From Thermodesulforhabdus norvegica (lineage in GTDB: Bacteria > Desulfobacterota > Syntrophobacteria > Syntrophobacterales > Thermodesulforhabdaceae), in NCBI RefSeq assembly GCF_900114975.1, contig NZ_FOUU01000010.1, forward strand, positions 1-64,000: DNA of 64,000 nucleotides. The letters run 5' to 3'. The notes under the pieces were generated by a model. It worked only from the letters and a program-made list of their open reading frames with translations. It was not told the DNA's origin and did no database searches. The translations under genes and the position numbers were made by a program. Shown here piece after piece: positions 19,381 through 27,554 of this stretch. Every line of letters starts with the position of its first letter. Positions within the stretch are counted from its first letter, which is position 1.

Positions 19381-20568
19381 ATGAAAACCCTGGATGATGT
19401 AAACCTGGAAAAAAAGGTTGTATTTCTCAGAGCCGACTTTAACGTGCCTCTGGATGAAAACAGAAGGGTTGCAGACGACACGCGAATTAAGGCAACCCTT
19501 CCTACCATAGAAAGAATTCTCCAATCGGGTGCCAAACTTCTGGTAGCATCTCACCTGGGAAGACCCAAAGGTAAGGTCGTTCCCGAACTGTCTCTGAAGC
19601 CTGTAGCGGATCACCTGTCAGGGCTTCTCGGAAATTCCGTACTCTTTGTAGAAGACTGCGTGGGCGAAAAGCGCAACGAGGCACTTTCTAAACTCAAGCA
19701 CGGCGACCTTGCCCTTCTGGAAAACCTCAGATTTCACGAAGGGGAAACGAAAAACGACCCGGAATTTGCCCGAAGCCTTGCAGAGGGCGTGGACCTTTAC
19801 GTAAACGACGCCTTTGCGGTATCCCACAGGGCTCATGCCTCCGTTCACGCAATTATAGAGTACGTTCCGGAATGTGCCGCCGGTTACCAGCTCTATAAGG
19901 AACTGGATTACTACCACAGAGCGCTCGAAACCCCAGAACGCCCCGTGGCCATTGTCATCGGAGGAGCAAAGGTATCCACCAAGATAGGAGTACTCGAAAA
20001 CCTCCTTTCCCGATGCAACATCATGATAATAGGCGGTGCCATGGCAAACACTTTTATGAAGGCTCTTGGCAGGCCGGTGGGTGCCTCTCAGGTCGAAGAT
20101 GACTACATCGAAACGGCAAGGGAATTCCTGAAAAGGGCGCAGGAATTGGGTGTCGAAGTTCACCTTCCTGTTGATGCCGTTGCTGCACCTTCTATCGATG
20201 CCGAAGCCGAAGCTATGGAGGTATCTCTGGATAACATTCCGGAAAATCTGGCAATCTTCGATGTAGGACCTCGTACGGTTGAGCTTTTCCGTGAAGCCAT
20301 CGAGAAGGCGTCCACGGTGGTCTGGAACGGTCCAATGGGGGTTTTTGAAAAACCGGCCTTCGCCAGAGGAACGATGGAGCTAGCAAAGGCAATAGCGGAG
20401 CACAAGGGTCTCACGGTCGCGGGAGGCGGAGACACGGTATCGGCCCTGAACGAATTCGGTCTTTACGACAAAGTCGGATACGTATCGACGGGAGGAGGTG
20501 CCTTTCTTGAGCTTCTGGAAGGTAAAGCACTTCCGGGCGTAGAAGCGCTGGAAAGGTGTGGCAAGTAG
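19381..20568 (+). CDS. pgk: Phosphoglycerate kinase
   Basis: Pgk converts 1,3-bisphosphoglycerate and ADP to 3-phosphoglycerate and ATP. The protein is full length at 395 residues, with RADFNVPLDE, ASHLGRPKG, the substrate loop ENLRFHEGE, GGAKVSTKIGV, and the nucleotide-binding WNGPMGVFE and GGGDTVSAL blocks. A GGAGG ribosome site precedes the ATG. It ends 12 bases before an intrinsic terminator that separates it from tpiA. Confidence 0.98.
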   Translation: MKTLDDVNLEKKVVFLRADFNVPLDENRRVADDTRIKATLPTIERILQSGAKLLVASHLGRPKGKVVPELSLKPVADHLSGLLGNSVLFVEDCVGEKRNEALSKLKHGDLALLENLRFHEGETKNDPEFARSLAEGVDLYVNDAFAVSHRAHASVHAIIEYVPECAAGYQLYKELDYYHRALETPERPVAIVIGGAKVSTKIGVLENLLSRCNIMIIGGAMANTFMKALGRPVGASQVEDDYIETAREFLKRAQELGVEVHLPVDAVAAPSIDAEAEAMEVSLDNIPENLAIFDVGPRTVELFREAIEKASTVVWNGPMGVFEKPAFARGTMELAKAIAEHKGLTVAGGGDTVSALNEFGLYDKVGYVSTGGGAFLELLEGKALPGVEALERCGK

Positions 20569-20580
20569 ACGGTAATCCCT

Positions 20581-20606
20581 GGGGCAGCCGGTAGCTGCCC
20601 CTTTTT
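20581..20606 (+). terminator. Intrinsic terminator or attenuator between pgk and tpiA
   Basis: An 8-bp GC-rich stem (20581-20588 with 20594-20601) with a 5-base loop is followed by TTTTT. It may reduce readthrough from gap-pgk into tpiA-secG. Confidence 0.85.
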
Positions 20607-20626
20607 CGCAAGAGGAGCACGTCACC

Positions 20627-21394
20627 ATGGTCAGAAGGAAGAATCTCATAGCCGCCAACTGGAAGATGCATAAAACCGTTTCAGAAGCAGTGGGGTTTGT
20701 AAGGGAACTTCAGAAAAGCGTGGGAACCTTCGATGATAGAGAGGTTCTGATTGCTCCTCCCTTCACGGCGCTTTTAGCCGTTTCAAAGGAACTGTCCCGA
20801 GAGGATTTTTTTCTGGGAGGTCAAAACTGTCACTGGGAAGAAAAAGGTGCCTATACCGGCGAGGTTTCGGTGCCCATGCTGAAGGACGTTGGGTGCCGTT
20901 ACGTAATCGTTGGTCACTCCGAACGACGCCACATCTTCAAGGAAGACGACGAGGTAATAAACAAAAAAGTGCGAGCAGCCGTGAAATGGGGATTGGTGCC
21001 CATACTGTGCGTCGGGGAAATGCTGGAAGAACGCGAGGCGGGGAAAACCTTTGAAATCGTTTCAGACCAGCTGGAAAAAGGGCTGAAGGATGTTGATCTC
21101 CTGGACGGCCGTTCTGTCGTTATCGCATACGAACCGGTCTGGGCTATAGGAACAGGCCGTACGGCCACGCCCGAACAGGCTCAGGAGGTTCACTCCTTTA
21201 TCAGAGAGAAGCTTTCCGGTAGTTACGGAAAAGATATTGCGCATTCCGTGAGAATATTGTATGGAGGCTCCGTCAAGCCGTCCAACGTTGACGACCTGAT
21301 GAAGGAAGAGGACGTTGACGGCCTTCTGGTGGGTGGAGCAAGCCTGGAGGTTGAATCTTTCAGGCGGATAATAGAATATCAGCAAAAAGGGTGA
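20627..21394 (+). CDS. tpiA: Triosephosphate isomerase
   Basis: TpiA interconverts dihydroxyacetone phosphate and glyceraldehyde 3-phosphate. The 255-residue protein has the N-terminal AANWKMHK (catalytic Lys), the catalytic His in VGHSERR, the catalytic Glu in AYEPVWAIGTG, and LYGGSVKPSN. A GAGGAG ribosome site lies upstream. It is linked to secG 7 bases downstream, an association common in bacteria. Confidence 0.98.
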   Translation: MVRRKNLIAANWKMHKTVSEAVGFVRELQKSVGTFDDREVLIAPPFTALLAVSKELSREDFFLGGQNCHWEEKGAYTGEVSVPMLKDVGCRYVIVGHSERRHIFKEDDEVINKKVRAAVKWGLVPILCVGEMLEEREAGKTFEIVSDQLEKGLKDVDLLDGRSVVIAYEPVWAIGTGRTATPEQAQEVHSFIREKLSGSYGKDIAHSVRILYGGSVKPSNVDDLMKEEDVDGLLVGGASLEVESFRRIIEYQQKG

Positions 21395-21401
21395 TCGGGA
21401 T

Positions 21402-21809
21402 ATGCATGCATTGTTCGTGGTCTTTCACATCATTATCTGCATTATGTTAATTGCTATAGTGCTTTTGCAAACAGGCCGGGGAGCAGAAATCGGTGCGGCT
21501 TTCGGTGGTGCATCGCGAACACTTTTCGGTGCCAGTGGTGCCACAACGGTAATGGGGAAAATCACGGCCGTCGTGGCCATACTCTTCATGATTAACTGTC
21601 TGGTTCTGACCTATTATTCGGGAAGGCCCATATCCAAATCAATAATGGACAAACCCGTTGCCGAAGAGTCACTGCCGAAGGTGCCCGAGGCCAAACCCGT
21701 TCCCGTTCCGGTCACGAAGACCGAAGAACCTTCTTCCGGTGTGCCTGCTTCAACGACCGATCAGGCTACGACGGAAAGTGCTGATGAGAACGGTCAAAAG
21801 GTCAGGTAG
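21402..21809 (+). CDS. secG: Preprotein translocase subunit SecG
   Basis: SecG is the small accessory subunit of the SecYEG channel. The 135-residue product has two membrane segments (about 4-22 and 49-70) separated by the conserved GRGAEIGAAFGGAS loop, and a long hydrophilic Pro/Val/Glu-rich C-terminal tail (about 80-135) of the kind seen in many deltaproteobacterial SecG proteins. It directly follows tpiA, as in many genomes. Confidence 0.93.
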   Translation: MHALFVVFHIIICIMLIAIVLLQTGRGAEIGAAFGGASRTLFGASGATTVMGKITAVVAILFMINCLVLTYYSGRPISKSIMDKPVAEESLPKVPEAKPVPVPVTKTEEPSSGVPASTTDQATTESADENGQKVR

Positions 21810-21942
21810 GTTGTCTAAAATTTTTCGAATAAAAAGCTTGCCTTTTGCAGTCGATCATGTATAGTTGAAAGCGTTGTTTGATTGTTAAGTGAAGGAAGTT
21901 TTGTGAATTTAGATTTTGAACGGAAAATAAAAAGAGAAGAAG

Positions 21943-21971
21943 CGGGCGTGAGCGTTCGCGCCCGTTTTTTT
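21943..21971 (+). terminator. Probable terminator of the tpiA-secG unit
   Basis: A stem of 6 GC pairs (21943-21948 with 21959-21964) is followed by TTTTTTT. It lies 133 bases after secG within a 274-base non-coding stretch that precedes the cold-shock gene. A short ORF reads through the same bases (see findings), so the assignment is probable rather than certain. Confidence 0.6.
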
Positions 21972-22083
21972 ATGGACGGCTGGGAAGATAGAAGTTCGGG
22001 TCCGGTCAGGCAATCGGATTTTCCGGAAGGCTTTCTTTCCGCCAGGTTAGATGATCTTTAATTTTTCAGGAGGTACGAGTAGG

Positions 22084-22296
22084 ATGTCTGAAGGAAGGGT
22101 TAAGTGGTTTAACGAGAAGAAAGGTTATGGTTTTATCGAGACCGAGACTCAGGGCGATGTTTTCGTACATTACACCGCCATCGAAGGTAGAGGTTTCAGG
22201 ACGCTCCACGACGGAGATCTCGTAAGCTTTGAGATCGAGCAAAGTTCAAAGGGGCCTCAGGCCGTTCGGGTCAAAAAGCTGAACGGCATAAGATAA
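22084..22296 (+). CDS. Cold-shock-domain protein
   Basis: This 70-residue single-stranded nucleic-acid-binding protein has the CSD motifs [16 protein letters not shown] (RNP1) and DVFVHYTAI (RNP2). Such proteins act as RNA chaperones. The ATG at 22084 has AGGAGGT 9 bases upstream; an in-frame ATG at 22051 would add an untypical extension. It is a monocistronic gene closed by a strong terminator. Confidence 0.95.
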   Translation: MSEGRVKWFNEKKGYGFIETETQGDVFVHYTAIEGRGFRTLHDGDLVSFEIEQSSKGPQAVRVKKLNGIR

Positions 22297-22328
22297 GCCG
22301 CTCTAAAAATCGCTAACCGAAACTAAGG

Positions 22329-22357
22329 ACCCGGGACTTTCGTCCCGGGTTTTTTTA
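22329..22357 (+). terminator. Intrinsic terminator of the cold-shock gene
   Basis: An 8-bp perfect GC-rich stem (22329-22336 with 22343-22350) is followed by TTTTTTT. It lies 32 bases after the stop and just before the convergent molybdopterin gene. Confidence 0.92.
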
Positions 22358-22362
22358 TGAAC

Positions 22363-24435
22363 TCAATCAACGGGTCGAATCCTGCAGGGAATGCCTCTTA
22401 AGAGCGGCGTTCCGAATTCCTTCCCTGGTCGGCTACAATCGGTAATCCAGTTAAGGTTTGCTTCTGTCCACCTGTAACCTTTTTCGGGCCCATCTTCCGG
22501 GAACCACCACCCGTAAGCCGCAACAACGACGTCTTCACGAACCCCGGAATGATATCTGGCCTTTTGAACAACAGATCCCTTTGCAGTTTCTATATACATG
22601 GGATCACCCGAAGATATTCCGTATTTTTTAGCAGTCTCCGGGTTGATAAAAGCAAAGGGTTCGGGACTGTGCTTTCTCAAAACCTCGACCCATCGATAAG
22701 AAGAATGAAGATAGAAGGGATCCTTCCGACAGGTAAGTAAAAGGGGGAAGGCTTCCGTTTCGGTTCCCACATCATCATAAACCGGAAGAGCAGGAAGACC
22801 CAGTTCATCTGCCCTGGAAAGCAGGAGTTCCACCTTACCGGTCGGAGTTCGGAAACCCTTATCAAGATATTTCCGGAACTTTTCTTCTCCTCTCAGGATT
22901 CCTTTCTGCACAAACTCGTTATAATCGAGCCCGGAGGGTTTCAATACCTCATCGAGGAGAGCTTCATGGTCGTCGTACCAATATTCAGAGGGGGTTAGCC
23001 TTCTGCCCAGTTCGTTAAGGATCTTTATATCCGGCCAGCACTCACCGGGAGGATCAACTGCCCTGGGCCGGGCCAGGATGAAACCGTGCCCGAGGCCGTA
23101 ATGTCCTATGTCGTTAAACTCAAACTGCGTTGCCGCCGGCAGGACAACATCTGCGTAGAGGGCCGTTGGGGTCAGGTAAATATCGGATACGGCGAGGAAG
23201 TCCAGCTTCATAATGGCTTCGAGGGTTCTGGGACCATCCGCCCAGGTCAAAAGCGGATTGGTGCACTGCATGTAAGCTGCCTTTATGGGATAGGGAATCT
23301 CTTCGCACACTGCCTTTCGGAAGAAAGCGGGAGGTACGGTCATAAGCCGTGGAATTGTGCCGAAATGGGCATGAACCATCTGTCTGGGCTTATCCGGAAT
23401 TTTTTTCGCTTTGACGAAATCACCCAGGCGGGCTACCGGCGGGTCCAGGGCTTCAACATTTCCGCCGGGAACATCGAGGTTGCCGCAAATTGCCATAAGG
23501 CAGATCAGAGCACGGCAGGCATTAAAATTATTCGGAGTCTGTTCTATGGCATTACCCCAGGCGACGGCAGCCGGTTTGGCCGATGCATACAATCGGGCAG
23601 CATTTTCTATAAGATCCGAATCAACACCAACAAGAGGTGCCACGGAATGGGGTGAGAACTTTTCAACGTGGGTTGCCAGTTCTTCAAAACCGTGGGTCCA
23701 TCGGGAGACAAACTCTTCATCGTAGAGCCTCTCAGAAACTATTACATTAAGCATGGCAAGGGCAAGTAAGGCATCCCGACCGGGTTTTACGGGTAGATAA
23801 AGCTCTGCACGCTTTGCCAGCCTGGTCTTCATCGGATCCACAACGATGAGTTTCGTTCCCGCAGCAAGACGATCCAGCAGGAGAGTTCCCATGAGGCCTT
23901 CTTCGTTAGTTGCAACGGGGTTGCTTCCCCACAGAAGTATTACTTCTGAATGGTGACGAAAGTCGGCTACGGGATAAAAACCGCAGGTATGAAGACCCGT
24001 AACTTCCCGGGGAGCATGACACACATCCTGTACGGCTACCACATTTGGCGAGCCGAAAAGATTGGCCAGACGAATGAGTACGAAATGCTCAAGCCCCTTG
24101 GGCATCCCCTGACAGAAAGCAACAGCCCTTGCGCCGTGCTTTTCCCTGACCCGATCGAGATTTTCCGCAATCAAACCAAGGGCCTCATCCCAGCTTGCCC
24201 TTCTCCACCTGTTTTCCCCTCTTTTTCCCGTCCTGATGATGGGATAAGTCAGCCGCGCCGGATGGTTCAGTTTTTCAACGGCACCGAAGGCTTTAGCACA
24301 GAGATAAGGCTTTCCGGTCCATCCACCGGGATCAGGATGCACCCTCCTTATGCCACTGTCGTCAATCTCTAACATGATCGGACAACCGCCATGATCCATT
24401 CGCCCACAGTGGGTTTTCAAAAGCCGCAGAGTCAT
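22363..24435 (-). CDS. Molybdopterin (bis-MGD) oxidoreductase, DMSO-reductase superfamily
   Basis: This 690-residue single-subunit Mo/W-bis-MGD enzyme has no Tat signal and is therefore probably cytoplasmic. The N-terminal Fe-S region reads HCGRMDHGGC...YLCAKA: Cys10, Cys18 and Cys47 are present, but the second cysteine of the usual CxxCxxxC is Met13. The likely metal ligand is the Cys in QDVCHAPREV (about residue 140). The molybdopterin-binding blocks VILLWGSNP, FLAVSDIYLTPTALYADVVLP and the C-terminal PFAFINPETAKKYGI are clear. It resembles the acetylene hydratase/transhydroxylase/thiosulfate reductase-like part of the superfamily; the substrate is unknown. No small electron-transfer subunit is adjacent. 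It lies 18 bases after the TGS GTPase gene. Confidence 0.85.
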   Translation of the reverse strand: MTLRLLKTHCGRMDHGGCPIMLEIDDSGIRRVHPDPGGWTGKPYLCAKAFGAVEKLNHPARLTYPIIRTGKRGENRWRRASWDEALGLIAENLDRVREKHGARAVAFCQGMPKGLEHFVLIRLANLFGSPNVVAVQDVCHAPREVTGLHTCGFYPVADFRHHSEVILLWGSNPVATNEEGLMGTLLLDRLAAGTKLIVVDPMKTRLAKRAELYLPVKPGRDALLALAMLNVIVSERLYDEEFVSRWTHGFEELATHVEKFSPHSVAPLVGVDSDLIENAARLYASAKPAAVAWGNAIEQTPNNFNACRALICLMAICGNLDVPGGNVEALDPPVARLGDFVKAKKIPDKPRQMVHAHFGTIPRLMTVPPAFFRKAVCEEIPYPIKAAYMQCTNPLLTWADGPRTLEAIMKLDFLAVSDIYLTPTALYADVVLPAATQFEFNDIGHYGLGHGFILARPRAVDPPGECWPDIKILNELGRRLTPSEYWYDDHEALLDEVLKPSGLDYNEFVQKGILRGEEKFRKYLDKGFRTPTGKVELLLSRADELGLPALPVYDDVGTETEAFPLLLTCRKDPFYLHSSYRWVEVLRKHSPEPFAFINPETAKKYGISSGDPMYIETAKGSVVQKARYHSGVREDVVVAAYGWWFPEDGPEKGYRWTEANLNWITDCSRPGKEFGTPLLRGIPCRIRPVD

Positions 24436-24453
24436 TTCCCGAATCTCCTTAGA

Positions 24454-25440
24454 TCAAATGTGAAGCTCTACGATGTCCCCGTCCTGAAGAACATAGTCTT
24501 TCTGAACCATCTGACCGTCGAATACGGCCTTACCCCATATTTTGGCGTACTTGAGTTTCTCCAGAAAATCCTTGTGTATCTTTCCGGCAAGCTCCTCCAG
24601 AGTACTATCCTTAGGAAGCACAAAAGGCTGGCTTAAATCGGGCTCTTTACCGGGCGCTTTGGTATAAACCCGAATTATGTCACCCAGTTCATAAATCTTC
24701 CTCAAAAAAAGCTCACCGTACTGATTATGCCTTGTCGAAAAAGGAATACAGGGTAGAGCCACCTGTGCGAGTTCCAAAAACACCTCAAAGTCTTCATAAT
24801 CCTTTGGTGTATCGACTTTGTTCACCACAACACAACATTTCTTTACGAAGGGTCTTTTCTTCAAATCATCGGGGATGGGAAAACCCTGCGGATAAATCCT
24901 GAGGCTCTTCAGTACGGAGACCGTTTCTTCGTAGTGAAGAAAGGGATCATCCTTGATGTCCACGACAATTGCCAGAATGTCCGCACGCCTCATCAGGTCG
25001 GACATCCAGGGATCCACATAATCCGGATTTATCGGTGGAGTATCGATGAGCTGGAACTGAATATTTTCGAACTGGGCCATACCCGGCAGAGGCTTCCAGG
25101 TTGTGTGGGGAAAATCGGCAATTTCCGGCTGAGCCTTTGTAAGAACGGAAAGAATCGACGATTTACCCGTATTCGGTGGGCCGACGAGAGCGACCTGCAA
25201 AGCCCCTTCCTTTTCGATGACATAGGAAACATCCCTGCGAGAGGCTGACTTCTTCTGTTGAGCCTGGGCCTTGAACTTGGCAATCTTGCTTGTAAGAGCC
25301 GCGCGCAGTTTGTCCGTGCCCTTGTGCTTTGGCATAATGGTGAGCATTTCTTCAAGGGCACGGATTTTTTCCTCCGGAGTCTTTGCTTCTCTATATCTTT
25401 TTTCCGCTTCGAAATAATGAGGCGGAAGATTTGCAGGCAT
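24454..25440 (-). CDS. TGS-domain GTPase of the DRG/Obg superfamily
   Basis: This 328-residue P-loop GTPase begins with a helical N-terminus (about 1-80), followed by the G1 motif GPPNTGKSS, G3 region DTPP and G4 NKVD. The C-terminal TGS domain (about 255-328) ends ...YVLQDGDIVELHI. The order resembles archaeal/eukaryotic DRG proteins more than ObgE. Function is probably translation- or ribosome-linked but unproven. I prefer the ATG at 25440 (GAGGTGG 8 bases upstream) over one five codons earlier. It is transcribed away from the small selenoprotein-like gene. Confidence 0.8.
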   Translation of the reverse strand: MPANLPPHYFEAEKRYREAKTPEEKIRALEEMLTIMPKHKGTDKLRAALTSKIAKFKAQAQQKKSASRRDVSYVIEKEGALQVALVGPPNTGKSSILSVLTKAQPEIADFPHTTWKPLPGMAQFENIQFQLIDTPPINPDYVDPWMSDLMRRADILAIVVDIKDDPFLHYEETVSVLKSLRIYPQGFPIPDDLKKRPFVKKCCVVVNKVDTPKDYEDFEVFLELAQVALPCIPFSTRHNQYGELFLRKIYELGDIIRVYTKAPGKEPDLSQPFVLPKDSTLEELAGKIHKDFLEKLKYAKIWGKAVFDGQMVQKDYVLQDGDIVELHI

Positions 25441-25544
25441 TTCTGACCACCTCACTCTTGATTTATTTTGTGAAAAAACACTAAAAGGAATCTCCGGAGT
25501 TTGTCAACGATGGGCATCAAGGCTTGTTTTAAAAGGAGAATGAA

Positions 25545-25712
25545 ATGACTTGTCCCAAATGCGGCAAAGCTCTTTACCTGGTAAAAACCTGACGGGCCGT
25601 CTTCCTGCGCTGCAAGGATTGCGGCTCCGTTTTTACACCGGCAGAACTAAAGGACCAGCTTGACGATTCCCTAGAAATTACCCTGGGATCCTGCAGAGTG
25701 GACAGGATTTAG
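25545..25712 (+). CDS. Small dual-CxxC protein with in-frame TGA: probable selenoprotein
   Basis: An ATG with AAGGAG 7-8 bases upstream opens a 55-codon frame whose codon 16 is TGA (25590-25592). Read with selenocysteine, the protein has CPKC (residues 3-6), Sec16, CKDC (23-26) and a polar C-terminus ending with one more Cys, and stops at TAG. The coding sense continues smoothly on both sides of the TGA. A hairpin suited to a bacterial SECIS starts 4 bases after it. The sequence recalls, from memory, small dual-CxxC-motif (seleno)proteins of sulfate reducers. The role is unknown; a zinc-ribbon or redox function is plausible. Alternatives are a gene with a nonsense mutation or chance. It lies between the TGS gene and amt. 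Confidence 0.75.
25596..25625 (+). promoter_or_regulatory. Candidate bacterial SECIS hairpin
   Basis: The outer stem GCCG/CGGC (25596-25599, 25622-25625), a 3x3 internal loop, the stem TCCT/AGGA (25603-25606, 25615-25618), and two GC pairs closing a GCT loop form a hairpin just after the TGA at 25590. A G at the start of the apical loop agrees with the known bacterial SECIS trend. Confidence 0.55.
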
Positions 25713-25714
25713 TC

Positions 25715-25753
25715 CGGTAAACCCGGGGTCCATGTTATCGCCCGGGTTTACCG
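25715..25753. terminator. Bidirectional hairpin between the selenoprotein-like gene and amt
   Basis: A perfect 13-bp GC-rich inverted repeat (25715-25727 with 25741-25753) with a 13-base loop lies between two convergent stops: 3 bases after the + gene and 3 bases after amt. T-tracts are weak on both sides, so it may act as a terminator or as a 3'-end stabilising stem. Confidence 0.65.
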
Positions 25754-25755
25754 CT

Positions 25756-27054
25756 TTAAAAGAAGTGGTATCCCGACTCTCCATGAAGCTCCTTATCCAG
25801 CCCATTGATCTCCGCTTCTTCAGAAACTCTGAGGCCCATGACGAAATCCACTACCCTGGCAAGCAAATAGGTCATCACATAGCAATAAAGGGCCACTGAA
25901 ACGGCCGCCAGGATCTGCACCGCCATCTGACGAACATTGCCGTGAATGAGTCCCGTTGCTCCAACACCTGCAAAGGCTCCCGTAGCAAGAGCGCCGAACA
26001 TGCCTCCAATCCCGTGGATACCGACGACATCCAGAGAATCATCCAGTCTCAGTGCATATTTCAATCTCACTCCGTAATAACACACCACTCCCGCCGCAAG
26101 CCCGATTATCAGCGCCCAGAAGGGAGTTACGAACCCTGCGGCCGGGGTAATGGCCACCAGTCCTGCAATTGCTCCGGAACTGAATCCCAGGGCGCTGGGC
26201 TTCTTTAAAAGCATCCACTCCATAATTATCCAGGAAAGAGCTGCCCCACAGGAAGCCGTCATGGTGGTGCACAACGCAAGGCCTGCAGTTCCATTGGCCC
26301 CCAGAGCGCTTCCGGCATTAAATCCCAGCCAACCAAACCAGAGCAAGGCACAGCCAAGAACCGTAAGGGTGAGGTTATGAGGAAGGAAGGCCTCTCTTGG
26401 GAAGCCTATCCTGTTTCGTAAAACCGCAACAATCGCGAGGGCGGAAACCCCGGAAGTCAGATGAACAACGGTACCACCGGCAAAATCCAGGGCTTCCATC
26501 TTCTGGAGCCATCCCCCACCCCAAACCCAGTGTGCCACGGGATCATAGACCAGGGTAGCCCACAGAAGTAGAAACACGCAGTATGAACTGAACTTTATCC
26601 TCTCCGCCACGGCACCGCTTATAAGAGCCGGTGTGAGAATTGCAAACATCCCCTGGAACCACACGAACACAAAGGACGGGATAGTTCCGATGATCGACCC
26701 GGTACTTATACCTTTTAAAAACACATGAGAAAAACCCCCGATCAGAGAGTTTCCTTCACCAAAGGCGAGGCTGTAACCAATAACCATCCACTGGACTCCG
26801 ATGATGCCCATGGATACCATCGAATGCATTATGGAGCTGAGAACGTTTTTACTCCGGACCATGCCGGAATAGAAAAAGGCAAGACCGGGTATCATGAACA
26901 TCACAAGAGCCGACGACATAAGAACCCAGGCCGTATCTCCCGTATCGGGTTGCTCGGCCCCGGAGGCCAGGGATGGAATTACTATCGGTAAGATAACCCA
27001 CGGAGTTAAGGCAGGCCTCTTCTTACAGGCTTTATAAAGACGGAAAAGATCCAT
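25756..27054 (-). CDS. amt: Ammonium transporter Amt
   Basis: This 432-residue inner-membrane ammonium channel has an N-terminal signal-like segment before the first conserved helix (AWVLMSSALVMFMIPGLAFFYSGMVR). The twin pore histidines appear in GGTVVHLTSG and DVVGIHGIGGMFG. There are about 11 membrane helices and a cytoplasmic tail ending GYHFF. It lies next to a PII gene, the standard pair in which deuridylylated PII blocks the channel. An AAGGGG ribosome site precedes the ATG. Confidence 0.97.
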   Translation of the reverse strand: MDLFRLYKACKKRPALTPWVILPIVIPSLASGAEQPDTGDTAWVLMSSALVMFMIPGLAFFYSGMVRSKNVLSSIMHSMVSMGIIGVQWMVIGYSLAFGEGNSLIGGFSHVFLKGISTGSIIGTIPSFVFVWFQGMFAILTPALISGAVAERIKFSSYCVFLLLWATLVYDPVAHWVWGGGWLQKMEALDFAGGTVVHLTSGVSALAIVAVLRNRIGFPREAFLPHNLTLTVLGCALLWFGWLGFNAGSALGANGTAGLALCTTMTASCGAALSWIIMEWMLLKKPSALGFSSGAIAGLVAITPAAGFVTPFWALIIGLAAGVVCYYGVRLKYALRLDDSLDVVGIHGIGGMFGALATGAFAGVGATGLIHGNVRQMAVQILAAVSVALYCYVMTYLLARVVDFVMGLRVSEEAEINGLDKELHGESGYHFF

Positions 27055-27104
27055 GGCAGTCCCCTTCCCTTGCCTTTATTTTCAGACTGAGCAATAAACG
27101 GGTT

Positions 27105-27521
<417 letters not shown>

Positions 27522-27554
27522 TTATTTTAGTTACCGAGAACGGCTCGTCCCGGA

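Noticed and set aside
22363-24435. Annotation as acetylene hydratase or formate dehydrogenase
   Set aside because: The cluster motif and lack of partner subunits do not settle the substrate; only the superfamily is supported.
25590-25592. Plain nonsense mutation in a small gene
   Set aside because: Possible, but the remaining frame is intact and a hairpin sits at the right place, so selenocysteine is the better reading; kept as a caveat.
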